Below the pieces are notes generated by a model. That model saw only the letters and a program-made list of their open reading frames with translations. It had not been told where the DNA came from and searched no databases. Shown piece after piece: positions 8,963-17,055 of a DNA stretch of 64,000 nt. The stretch is taken from the NCBI GenBank assembly GCA_046295175.1, contig JBKBNY010000017.1, forward strand, positions 1 through 64,000, in the 5' to 3' direction. This DNA comes from JALOLV01 sp046295175. GTDB taxonomy: Bacteria; Bacteroidota; Bacteroidia; Cytophagales; Spirosomataceae. The first letter of the stretch is position 1, and the number at the start of each line of letters is the position of its first letter. Both the position numbers and the translations under genes were made by a program.

Positions 8963-9721
8963 TTAGGTGAAAATTACATGACCGTTTTGTAAATCAAATA
9001 CTTTATTATTATGTTCTAATAACATTTTTTTTATTTCCTCTAAATCAACTTTTGATTTTATGTCATGGTCTATACTTATTCCTCCTTTATCACTTGTTAC
9101 AAATTCAAAATCTTTAAACATAATTGTTAAATCTGGTGGATTATAATGAAAAAAATTATTTGTATAACTCTCATCATTCCATACTGGCTCATAATTTATT
9201 AATTTATCTTTTATTTGATTACTATACAACACCCTACAAAAATCTATTACTCTCCCTTTTCTTCCTCCAAAAAAAGCACCTAAATAATATATTTGATTTA
9301 ATTTTGTATCAAATGGTATATATGCTCTCGATTCTGGATTTCTATCATAATCTTTTACATCCTTCATTCTATTAGCATTTGCAAAATGTTCTCCACCCAC
9401 TAAATCCCCTAAAAACCAATTTTCATTAAAATCGTTTACAATATTAGTATCAGCGTCAAAATAGTATAAATAATCACATTTGAACTCTATCAATTTCAAT
9501 ATATTACTAAATCTAGAATTAGCCCCATCTTGCCATGATTTATGTTCTGTATTGAAATATCTTACTTCAATATTTGGTAAATAAGGGGTTGGGTCTGTGT
9601 CTGAAAATAAATAAAATTGTAGTTTAGCAGAACCTTTATAATGATTTACAAATTTTTTTACAAATCTTAATCCTAATACAAAATATGAATTAGTACACAC
9701 TATAACTATTCCTATTATCAT
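8963..9721 (-). CDS. Family 6-like glycosyltransferase (ABO/alpha-Gal transferase family)
   Basis: The 252-residue protein aligns by eye with family GT6, whose vertebrate members are the ABO and alpha-1,3-galactosyltransferases. Visible landmarks are YYFDADTNI at the metal/nucleotide position, GDLVGGEH, YYLGAFFGG (compare the animal AIFGG motif) and WNDESYTNNFF (compare WHDESHLN). The length suits the compact bacterial members, which lack the animal stem and transmembrane anchor. The enzyme would add Gal or GalNAc to a surface glycan. The gene is strikingly AT-rich even for this region, with long A/T runs, which suggests horizontal acquisition. Having DAD where characterised bacterial members have NxN is notable. 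Confidence 0.8.
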   Translation of the reverse strand: MIIGIVIVCTNSYFVLGLRFVKKFVNHYKGSAKLQFYLFSDTDPTPYLPNIEVRYFNTEHKSWQDGANSRFSNILKLIEFKCDYLYYFDADTNIVNDFNENWFLGDLVGGEHFANANRMKDVKDYDRNPESRAYIPFDTKLNQIYYLGAFFGGRKGRVIDFCRVLYSNQIKDKLINYEPVWNDESYTNNFFHYNPPDLTIMFKDFEFVTSDKGGISIDHDIKSKVDLEEIKKMLLEHNNKVFDLQNGHVIFT

Positions 9722-10281
9722 TATAATTTTATTGTTTTGTAATTATCAAGAGTTCTCTTTGATTTATAGTTAAAAAATATCCCTTTACTGCCATAAAATA
9801 GGATTTATTTTTATGTTTACTTTATTGAAAATTTATTACCAAACATAAAAAAAAATAAATAAAACTATATAAGTTAATTCATTAATCACATAAAAGCAGG
9901 GTTTAATCTATTTCATTGCTTCAAAAAGGCAAGATATTTTGGTAATCTTAGAGACCAATCATGTAAATTGTCAAATGTATAGCCATAGATTCCATTCTTC
10001 TCATTATATTTTCATAGAATAATGTCAAATAAATAGATGGTCATTAATTCTGCTTTGGCGGTCCGATTCGTCAGTAAATTCGGGACTATCATTGTTACTG
10101 CTGCGTTGTAAATCATCATAAATTTCCGCTTGTTTGCTTTCGATAATTATAAAATACAAATATATTAGGGCATCTTTCCAGTTCATGTACTTAAAATTTT
10201 GTTTGGTCGCTCTATTCTAAGTTACTGGAAAGACTTTTACAAATTTATCTTAACCGTTAATTCGTATTTATAATAAATCCT
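9722..10281. other. AT-rich intergenic region holding a decayed gene
   Basis: This 560-bp gap contains the disrupted minus-strand gene listed at 9913-10186. The rest is AT-rich without recognisable motifs; no clear promoter for the following lipoprotein gene was found. Confidence 0.6.
9913..10186 (-). pseudogene. Decayed small hypothetical gene (frameshift plus stop)
   Basis: The minus strand from an ATG at 10186 reads a plausible protein beginning MNWKDALIYLYFIIIESKQA, then an acidic stretch with EFTDESDRQSRINDH before running into a stop. Shifting one frame restores coding-like sequence, interrupted by one TGA, then KYNEKNGIYGYTFDNLHDWS and a normal TGA at 9913. Both halves have ordinary codon and residue composition, so I infer a gene of about 90 residues broken by a frameshift and a nonsense change. 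The family is not recognised. Confidence 0.45.
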
Positions 10282-11091
10282 ATGAATAAAATTCAATTTT
10301 TAATGCTGATGACGTTGTTTGCGGGTTGTACTACTATCCAACGTCCAATTGTGACAGGTGGTGCAAAAACCGATACATCGAATACAATTTCAAAACCAGA
10401 TAATATATCTACCCAAAACGATATATTCGGAATTTATCATGGCGTTTTGCCGTGTGCTGATTGCGAAGGAATACAAACCGAGATTCGCCTAAATAATGAT
10501 ACAACGTATCAGTTATTCACTAAATATATCGGAAAAGATAGCTTGGTTAGTAAGTCAGAAGGGAAGTTTGTTTGGGATTCAAACGAAAAGAAAATCATAC
10601 TGAACGATAAAGAAAATCCACGTCTCCGCGAAGCAAATCGTTTTATTGTTGGCGAAAACCTGATTACTAAATTAGATTTGAATGGTAATAAAATTGAAGG
10701 TCAAAACGCCGAAAAGTATATCTTGAAAAAAGATAACAACGACATTACTGAAAAATACTGGAAACTCATTGAGGTAAACGGGCAACCAGTTGTAGCACTG
10801 CCAAACCAACGCAAAGAGGCACATTTTATATTAAAAGTGAAAGATAGCATGATAAACGCCCACGGCGGATGCAATGCGATTGTAGGGTTTTATCAAATAA
10901 CGGAGGGGAGCCGAATCCGTTTTTTTAAAGTTGCGGCTTCGATGGCTGATTGTAACGATATGGAGGTTGAGAGAAACTTTATCAAAACCCTCGAAACTGC
11001 CGATAATTACTCGGTTAAAGATGATACTTTATCACTCAACAAAGCCCGAATGGCTCCTTTGGCAAAGTTCAAATTGGTATATTTTAGATAA
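10282..11091 (+). CDS. NlpE-like / META-domain lipoprotein
   Basis: Residues 1-16 are a lipoprotein signal with lipobox LFAGC, so the mature protein is lipid-anchored in the periplasm. Residues about 45-145 match the NlpE N-terminal domain: GVLPCADCEGIQTEIRL carries the CxxC, and YQL and KFVW strands follow. Residues about 150-269 are a META/HslJ domain (YWKLIEVNGQPV, GGCNAIVGFY). NlpE proteins act in envelope stress and copper tolerance in enterobacteria; HslJ/META domains are linked to novobiocin and heat-shock responses. The role here is inferred only. The gene converges on the next one, with 3 bp between the stop codons. Confidence 0.85.
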   Translation: MNKIQFLMLMTLFAGCTTIQRPIVTGGAKTDTSNTISKPDNISTQNDIFGIYHGVLPCADCEGIQTEIRLNNDTTYQLFTKYIGKDSLVSKSEGKFVWDSNEKKIILNDKENPRLREANRFIVGENLITKLDLNGNKIEGQNAEKYILKKDNNDITEKYWKLIEVNGQPVVALPNQRKEAHFILKVKDSMINAHGGCNAIVGFYQITEGSRIRFFKVAASMADCNDMEVERNFIKTLETADNYSVKDDTLSLNKARMAPLAKFKLVYFR

Positions 11092-11094
11092 AAT

Positions 11095-11643
11095 CTAAGC
11101 ATTGGTGACTCGTCCTTTGTTAAGTTCGTCTTGCCAATGCTTAAGTTCGTTCCATCTATTATCGCGAGCCATTGCAGCTTGTTCGGCCCAAGTTGTTGGG
11201 TCGTGCATGTGATAGCGGCTACCTGCTGCTTCGAGTATTTTTTTGATTTCGGCAGCAGGAATCTGAGCGAGTTCTGCAAAAGTATGAATCCCTGCCTTAT
11301 TGAGTAAATCTTCGATTTTGGGTCCAATTCCTTCCACAATTTTCAAGTCATCCTTCTTAATCTCTTTTGTGATGGAGTTCATTGTGCCGTGCGGACGCCT
11401 ATCACCAATTGACTTTTTATAAACGAGCAATTGAGCTTCGAGCGTGAGGATTTTTTGTTTAAGAATCTCATTTTCAGATAATTCAGCTTCCCCAAATTGA
11501 ATTTTATCTTCACTTTTAAGCTGATTTTTGAGGTCTACGATGATTCTTTTGAGCGACTCAATCTCTTTAATATATGTATCTCTTACAAACCACCAAGTGA
11601 TGAGTATGATAAGTGGTAGTAATATGATTATCCTCGCAAGCAT
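11095..11643 (-). CDS. Membrane-anchored helix-hairpin-helix protein
   Basis: A single N-terminal transmembrane helix (about residues 4-21) is followed by a coiled coil (about 25-75) and a C-terminal helix-hairpin-helix domain with GIGPKIEDLLNKAGI and TFAELAQIPAAEI. The last 50 residues carry the HDPTTWAEQAAMARDNRWNE pattern seen in Bacteroidota proteins that are otherwise annotated hypothetical. Such domains usually bind DNA non-specifically, here placed on the cytoplasmic side of the membrane. The specific function is unknown. Confidence 0.7.
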   Translation of the reverse strand: MLARIIILLPLIILITWWFVRDTYIKEIESLKRIIVDLKNQLKSEDKIQFGEAELSENEILKQKILTLEAQLLVYKKSIGDRRPHGTMNSITKEIKKDDLKIVEGIGPKIEDLLNKAGIHTFAELAQIPAAEIKKILEAAGSRYHMHDPTTWAEQAAMARDNRWNELKHWQDELNKGRVTNA

Positions 11644-11781
11644 TAAAAATATATCTGTGTTTTTTTAGATAAATGTATCCTCTGTTTTTTCTTTTAACAA
11701 TCAATTTGTTAAAAAAGTAGATGAAATTTAAGTTTTTATGTACCAACGGTCAATTCATGTGATAACCGTAATTATTTACGT

Positions 11782-11818
11782 ACAAAAAAAAGAGATGGAC
11801 TTTGTAAATCCATCTCTT
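11782..11818 (-). terminator. Rho-independent terminator after the DUF1508-OmpA gene
   Basis: The 10-bp stem AAGAGATGGA / TCCATCTCTT is followed on the minus strand by a run of eight T residues, 22 bp beyond the stop codon at 11840. Confidence 0.88.
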
Positions 11819-11839
11819 CTATAAAAAATTTGTGAATAA

Positions 11840-13897
11840 TTATTGATTCTTGCTAACTCTTACACCCGTAATCTCTACACGACGCTCTTTTGAAGCTGCA
11901 ATGTCATAAACCGAACTCTTACGATTTTTGGCATCGTCGCTGATTCCTGCAGGTGCAGAATCTTCACCGTTAGATTCTTGAGTGATGGTGACCATTCCTT
12001 TATCAATGAATTCTTTGAGTTCACCATTTTTGTAGCTACTCAATTGATTCATAATGCTACTGATACGTCTTGCTGTAAGGGCTTTGTTGTAATCGTTAGA
12101 TGCCAACGGACTCGCAAAAGCTTTCACAGTAATCTCGGCTTTGTAACCATCCTTGAGTTTGGTGGCTATTTTGTCAGCCAAATCTTTGAAATCGTTGTAG
12201 CCCTTAGTTACACTATTCGTGAAAAATTCATCAACAGCGGCTTTATCGCCTTCGGCTTCAAATTTGCCTTTATTTGCCAAATAAGCATCGTATGTTTGGC
12301 CATAATTCAAACTTTCGGTTTTCGGACGGTCATTGTCAAAATACAAAACAACTGTCGAGAAATCTTCTGATAATGGAGCTGAGGCCGTTGGCGTTGTTTT
12401 AGTGGTATCAATGTTTGTTGTTACCGAATCTGCCACTACGGCCGGTACATCGGCTTTCACTTCTGGCTTATCACAACCTCTCAATAGCCACCATAGCAAC
12501 GCTCCGAGTAGTAAAGCACCAAGCAACCACCACAACCAAGGTGGAATCCCGCCTTTAGCTTCTTCCTCGTATTCATAAGTTGGAGTAACTGGTGGTACTA
12601 CTTTAGGAGCATCAACATCACCTGCAAATGCCGCTGCACCAGCCAATCCTGCCGCACCGATAGCTGCTGCCGCTCCTAAATCTGTTGATGGTGTTTCAAC
12701 TGCTGGTAAATCAGCTGCCATCGCAGCCCCTGCTAATCCTAACCCTGCCGCACCAGCTGCCGCTGCTCCCCACGGAAAACCAGCAGCAGCACCTGCTGCC
12801 AAAAACGGAAACATTGCAAATAAAGCAGCACTATCTTTGTATGGGCAACTGCGTGCAATCTCTTGGTGATTGCCAGCTTTCAGAATCACGTAGTGCAAGC
12901 CACCTTCTTCAATAACTTGCCAACGCTCTTTAATATCTCTATTCGCCTGCACCGAGCGTAAACCATTATCTCTTGCCGCAACAGTCTGATACCCTTCGCT
13001 TCTCATTAAAACATCACCGTCTTTATCGACCATCGCAAAGTAGTATTCCTCGTTGTTTTCGTTGTAGAAAGTCGTAAAACCTTCAGCAGGCGATTCAGTA
13101 TGACCTTTGTAGGCACTACAAACCATGTAATCGTCGATTTCTCTATCTGCCAAAAATGCAAAAGCCGCCATCAGAGATTCATTATCTTTGTACGGGCAAC
13201 TACGTGCAATCTCTTGGTGATTACCCGCTTTCAGAATCGCGTAGTGTAATCCGCCTTCTTCAATGAATTTCCAACGTTCTTTAATACCTTGGTTTGTTTG
13301 AACCGAACGCAAACCATTATCTCTGGCAGCTACGGTCGGGTAGCCCTCACTTCTCATCAAAACATCACCGTCTTTATCGACCATTGCAAAGTAGTATTCT
13401 TTGTTATTTTCGTTGTAGAAGGTCGTAAAACCTTCAGCAGGCGATTCGGTATGGCCTTTATAGGCACTACAAACCATGTAATCGTCGATTTCTCTTTCCG
13501 ATTCTGGTGCTTCTGATGCTTTTAGGAAACTGGCTATCGAAAACGAATCGTTTTTTCCTTTTAGGTAATCTAAAGCAGCTAAAAGAAGAGCTTGACTTTC
13601 AAACTTTGGACCACGAGCAATCTCTTGGTGGTTACCTGCCTTGAGAGCATAATACCACTGGCCGTCTTCTTCAACTACTTTCCAACGCTCATCGATAGGT
13701 GCATTTTTCTTTACAGATTCTACGCCATTATCTCTTACGGTTTCGTTAGGATAAGACTCACTAAATAATAAGGCCTTACCAGCCGCATCGTTGTAGTGAA
13801 AGTAGAACATTCCATCTTTTTCGCTTTTGAAAGTTTCGAAGCCAGGTTTTCCGGAGGTTGACTCTTGAGAAAAATCGTATTCGTCAATATGTGCCAT
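11840..13897 (-). CDS. Tandem DUF1508 (YegP-like) repeats joined to a C-terminal OmpA domain
   Basis: The 685-residue protein has three N-terminal DUF1508-type blocks (about residues 15-115, 135-235, 252-355), each with F..F.NE...YYF, LLRSEGY-like and ARDNG..SV patterns and the recurrent KAGNHQEIAR. The second and third blocks are almost identical. An Ala/Gly-rich low-complexity linker (about 360-430) leads to a Trp-rich transmembrane helix (about 450-470). The C-terminal third has an OmpA/MotB peptidoglycan-binding domain (FDNDRPKTES, KAFASPLASNDYNKALTARR). No signal peptide is present, so the topology would place DUF1508 blocks in the cytoplasm and the OmpA domain in the periplasm. Function unknown; DUF1508 in E. 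coli YegP is uncharacterised. Confidence 0.85.
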   Translation of the reverse strand: MAHIDEYDFSQESTSGKPGFETFKSEKDGMFYFHYNDAAGKALLFSESYPNETVRDNGVESVKKNAPIDERWKVVEEDGQWYYALKAGNHQEIARGPKFESQALLLAALDYLKGKNDSFSIASFLKASEAPESEREIDDYMVCSAYKGHTESPAEGFTTFYNENNKEYYFAMVDKDGDVLMRSEGYPTVAARDNGLRSVQTNQGIKERWKFIEEGGLHYAILKAGNHQEIARSCPYKDNESLMAAFAFLADREIDDYMVCSAYKGHTESPAEGFTTFYNENNEEYYFAMVDKDGDVLMRSEGYQTVAARDNGLRSVQANRDIKERWQVIEEGGLHYVILKAGNHQEIARSCPYKDSAALFAMFPFLAAGAAAGFPWGAAAAGAAGLGLAGAAMAADLPAVETPSTDLGAAAAIGAAGLAGAAAFAGDVDAPKVVPPVTPTYEYEEEAKGGIPPWLWWLLGALLLGALLWWLLRGCDKPEVKADVPAVVADSVTTNIDTTKTTPTASAPLSEDFSTVVLYFDNDRPKTESLNYGQTYDAYLANKGKFEAEGDKAAVDEFFTNSVTKGYNDFKDLADKIATKLKDGYKAEITVKAFASPLASNDYNKALTARRISSIMNQLSSYKNGELKEFIDKGMVTITQESNGEDSAPAGISDDAKNRKSSVYDIAASKERRVEITGVRVSKNQ
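12833..13144 (-). repeat. Internal 312-bp direct repeat, copy 1 (DUF1508 block)
   Basis: This segment repeats at 13184-13495 with an offset of 351 bp (117 codons) and only scattered substitutions. It encodes the third DUF1508 block of the OmpA-family protein. Confidence 0.85.
13184..13495 (-). repeat. Internal 312-bp direct repeat, copy 2 (DUF1508 block)
   Basis: Partner of 12833-13144. The two copies are separated by 39 bp and lie in the same frame, consistent with a fairly recent tandem duplication. Confidence 0.85.
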
Positions 13898-14135
13898 GAT
13901 AAGAAAATGGGTTTGGAGGGTGTCAAAAAAAGTTTTTTGGAGCGATTTAAATGTAATTTATACAATTGTTTTTTAAAGTGCCAAATTTTAAGCGTAATTC
14001 TTTGATTTTAAGACGAATAGAATTAAAAAATGTAACAAATAATTTGATAATTTATTGAGCGGATATGTTTTAATTCTAAAAATCAATTGTAAAACCAAAG
14101 CACTTATGTTTAATACTTTACCCTTCCGATAAAAC

Positions 14136-14166
14136 AAAAAGAGTTGTGCATGGCACAACTCTTTTT
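14136..14166 (-). terminator. Rho-independent terminator after the molybdenum hydroxylase genes
   Basis: A 14-bp stem (AAAAAGAGTTGTGC / GCACAACTCTTTTT) with a 3-nt loop lies 19 bp beyond the stop codon at 14185 and has a T run on the minus strand. Confidence 0.9.
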
Positions 14167-14184
14167 GAACTATAAGAAATTGAA

Positions 14185-16353
14185 TTAACCAATATTATTA
14201 ACATCAAAAGGCAATTTACGGATTCGCTTGCCAGTTGCTGCAAAAATGGCATTGCCCAATGCTGGTGCAATTGGCGGAAGCCCTGGCTCACCAACTCCTC
14301 CTGGGTTTTCGCCACTATCAATGATGTGAATTTCCATTTTAGGAGCTTCGTTGAGTCGCATTACATTGTATTGATGGAAGTTTGTTTGGTCACAAACACC
14401 ATTTGTGAATGTGATTCCGCCTTTGACAGCCGCCGAGATTCCCATCACGATATTTCCTTCGGTTTGGGCTTTTACGTGGTCTGGGTTTACGTAGTATCCG
14501 CAATCCAAAACCGAAACTACATTCTCGATTTTGATTCCAGAACCTTGCTTTGAAACCGTTATACAAGCTCCGCTTATACTGCCAAACGATGCAAAAATAG
14601 CGATTCCACGTCCCCAACCATCAGGTAATTTTTCTTTGTAATTGGCTTTTTCGGCGAGTGTAGTAAGTACATTCCGATAACGTTCATCTTTGATAATTGA
14701 CAAACGGGCATCGAGTGGGTCTTTGCCAGCCAAATGGGCTAATTCATCAATGAAACACTCTTGTCCCCATCCAAAATTAGAAGCATAAACCGAACGCCAC
14801 CAAACAATCGGAATATCGGTTTTGACATTCGTCCAACTAATTTTAGAAACTGGGAATTCATATTTGCTATTTTCGGTACTGATTTCACCCGATAACCAAG
14901 GGTCTGCTTCATCGTTTCGTAAGCCATTAAATACTTGACCCACAATAGATTCGCCAATAGCATGATGATGAAAACCTTGGATTTTACCATTTTGAACAAA
15001 TCCTTGCATAGCACTCAACATACCCGGACGATACGGCCCTTGCGTGATGTCATCTTCACGAGTCCAAATCATTTTTACAGGTTTTTTGAGTTCTTTTGCC
15101 AAATAACATGTTTCGTTGAGGTAATCGTGGTAAGCCTTACGGCCGAACGAACCACCCAAGAGCGGAACATTGAACTTAATTTTATCTTGACTAATGCCCA
15201 ATGCTCTCGAAACATCGGCCAAACCACCATCTGGCCCCTGTACGTGAGCCCAAACCTCGGCTGTGCCGTCGTCTTTTACATGCACAACTGCACACTCTGG
15301 CTCGATTGGAGCGTGTGCCAAGAATGGAGTCTCGTAAACTGCATCAATTTTCTTAGAAGCACTGGCAAATTTTGCGGCAAAATCACCTTTTTCTTCGTGA
15401 TTAATACCTTCTTTTTTGGCGGCATCATAGCAAGCAGCAAAGTATTTATCAGTGGTCATGTTTTTTTCTAAATCACCATTATCCCACTGAACTTTCAATG
15501 CTTTTCTACCTTTGAGAGCTGCCCACCAGTTAGTTGCAATGACCGCCACCGCTTCTGATTTACGGTGAGGCATTGGTCTTTCGCATTTCATTACTTGCAA
15601 AACACCTGCAACTTTTTTGGTTTCGGAGTCATCAATCGAAGCGATTTTTCCGTGAATGGCTGGTGAGTGCAAAATACAAGCATACACCATGCCCGGTACA
15701 TCAACATCAATTCCGTAAACGGCCTTACCCGTAACTCTATCTGGAACATCGAGGCGTTTGTTGTATTTACCTAAGATTTTGAAATCTTTAGGGTCTTTTA
15801 GTTTCGGATTTTTCGGAACAGGCAATTTTGAAGCCTCATCTACTAATTCGCCATAAGTGAATGATTTATCCGAATTTTTTAAGAGAATCTTACCATCTTG
15901 AGCATAGCAGTTGGCAACTGAAGTATTCCATCTTTTTGCGGCGGTCTCTATGAGCATTTCTTTGGCCGCTGCACCTGCCTTGCGAAGTGGATTCCAAAGT
16001 CCTCGAACGGTACTACTACCACCAGACTGTTGGCTACCGTATTTTGATTTACCATCCGACTGTATCAACTTTACTTTGTCTAAACTCACTTCTAATTCTT
16101 CGGCTATCAACGAAGGAGCCGCTTGAGTTGAGCCTTGGCCCATATCGGGGCGAGGGTTGATGAGGGCAATACTGCCATCGGTACTTATAATGATAAATGG
16201 ATTGATTTCGAGGTCAAGAACCGTCGGAGCTATCTTGCTTGCCTGACCACTTTTTCCCATTGCCGAAACCCCAATCATAAGCCCAAGACCAGTTAGTCCA
16301 CTGGTTTTGAGGAAGTTACGGCGAGAAGAATCTATATTTTGCATTTTGTTCAA
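14185..16353 (-). CDS. Tat-exported molybdopterin-binding hydroxylase large subunit (IorB-like)
   Basis: The 722-residue protein starts with a twin-arginine signal (SRRNFLKTSG followed by a hydrophobic stretch), so it is folded with its cofactor before export to the periplasm. The body matches the xanthine dehydrogenase / aldehyde oxidase family of the isoquinoline 1-oxidoreductase beta type: NPRPDMGQGSTQAAPSLIAE, GGSFGRKAYHDY near the molybdopterin site, and GVGEPGLPPIAPALGNAI containing the catalytic Glu. The enzyme should hydroxylate or oxidise an aldehyde or N-heterocycle; the substrate is unknown. The 2Fe-2S partner gene lies 34 bp upstream in the same direction. No FAD subunit or cytochrome partner is adjacent. 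Confidence 0.9.
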   Translation of the reverse strand: MNKMQNIDSSRRNFLKTSGLTGLGLMIGVSAMGKSGQASKIAPTVLDLEINPFIIISTDGSIALINPRPDMGQGSTQAAPSLIAEELEVSLDKVKLIQSDGKSKYGSQQSGGSSTVRGLWNPLRKAGAAAKEMLIETAAKRWNTSVANCYAQDGKILLKNSDKSFTYGELVDEASKLPVPKNPKLKDPKDFKILGKYNKRLDVPDRVTGKAVYGIDVDVPGMVYACILHSPAIHGKIASIDDSETKKVAGVLQVMKCERPMPHRKSEAVAVIATNWWAALKGRKALKVQWDNGDLEKNMTTDKYFAACYDAAKKEGINHEEKGDFAAKFASASKKIDAVYETPFLAHAPIEPECAVVHVKDDGTAEVWAHVQGPDGGLADVSRALGISQDKIKFNVPLLGGSFGRKAYHDYLNETCYLAKELKKPVKMIWTREDDITQGPYRPGMLSAMQGFVQNGKIQGFHHHAIGESIVGQVFNGLRNDEADPWLSGEISTENSKYEFPVSKISWTNVKTDIPIVWWRSVYASNFGWGQECFIDELAHLAGKDPLDARLSIIKDERYRNVLTTLAEKANYKEKLPDGWGRGIAIFASFGSISGACITVSKQGSGIKIENVVSVLDCGYYVNPDHVKAQTEGNIVMGISAAVKGGITFTNGVCDQTNFHQYNVMRLNEAPKMEIHIIDSGENPGGVGEPGLPPIAPALGNAIFAATGKRIRKLPFDVNNIG

Positions 16354-16387
16354 AGTTTAAGTAATTGAAAGTACTAATTTCTCTTTC

Positions 16388-16876
16388 TTATTTTCCACCA
16401 CCCACATTTCCAGACGCTACCATGTCTGATGCTCGATGGATTGCCTTGCGGATGCGGTCGTAGGTACCACAGCGACAGAGATTTCCGCTCATGGCGGTGT
16501 CGATATCTTCGTCGGTTGGTTTAGGATTAGATTTCAACAACGCAACCGCCGACATGATTTGCCCCGACTGACAATACCCGCACTGAGGAACTTGTTCTTC
16601 AATCCAAGCTTGCTGTACGGCATGAAGCTGAGTTTCGCCAATACCTTCAACTGTCGTGATTTTTGCATTTTTGGCTACCGAAGAGATAGGTGTTTGACAC
16701 GACCGAACTGGTTGCCCGTTTAAGTGTATGGTACAAGCTCCACACATGGCCATTCCGCAACCGTATTTTGTGCCTTTCAGACCGACAAAGTCTCTAATCA
16801 CCCAAAGCAGTGGCATATCGGGTTCTACATCGACTTTTGTTTTTTTACCATTGATGGTTAAGTTGAATACTGCCAT
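16388..16876 (-). CDS. 2Fe-2S small subunit of the molybdenum hydroxylase (IorA-like)
   Basis: I place the start at the ATG giving MAVFNLTING; the frame is open upstream to 16969, but those residues are not family-like. The protein has two cluster domains: a plant-type ferredoxin fold with YGCGMAMCGACTIHLNG, and a helical domain with CGYCQSGQ and NLCRCGTYDRI that holds the second 2Fe-2S cluster next to the molybdenum centre. It passes electrons from the large subunit encoded just downstream. The N-terminus has no signal peptide, which fits co-export with the Tat-targeted partner. Confidence 0.9.
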   Translation of the reverse strand: MAVFNLTINGKKTKVDVEPDMPLLWVIRDFVGLKGTKYGCGMAMCGACTIHLNGQPVRSCQTPISSVAKNAKITTVEGIGETQLHAVQQAWIEEQVPQCGYCQSGQIMSAVALLKSNPKPTDEDIDTAMSGNLCRCGTYDRIRKAIHRASDMVASGNVGGGK

Positions 16877-17055
16877 TTTATTTTTGTTTAATGCTGATTC
16901 GTAAATAATTACGTAAATTTTAATATAATGTAGGATTTTTGCAAGAACAATTCCAAATTCAAGACACACAAAATCAACAAAATGTTGCGTCGGCGAATCT
17001 TAAAATTTAGTAATTCAAAAAATATGTAATTAACTTGCCTTCAAAGAATCACAAA

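Noticed and set aside
5540..9721. Classical glycocin or RiPP cluster
   Set aside because: The small peptide has no Cys, no double-glycine leader, and no protease/transporter or radical SAM gene is nearby.
16877..16969. N-terminal extension of the 2Fe-2S subunit
   Set aside because: Residues before MAVFNLTING are hydrophobic and unlike the family; the start was placed at 16876.
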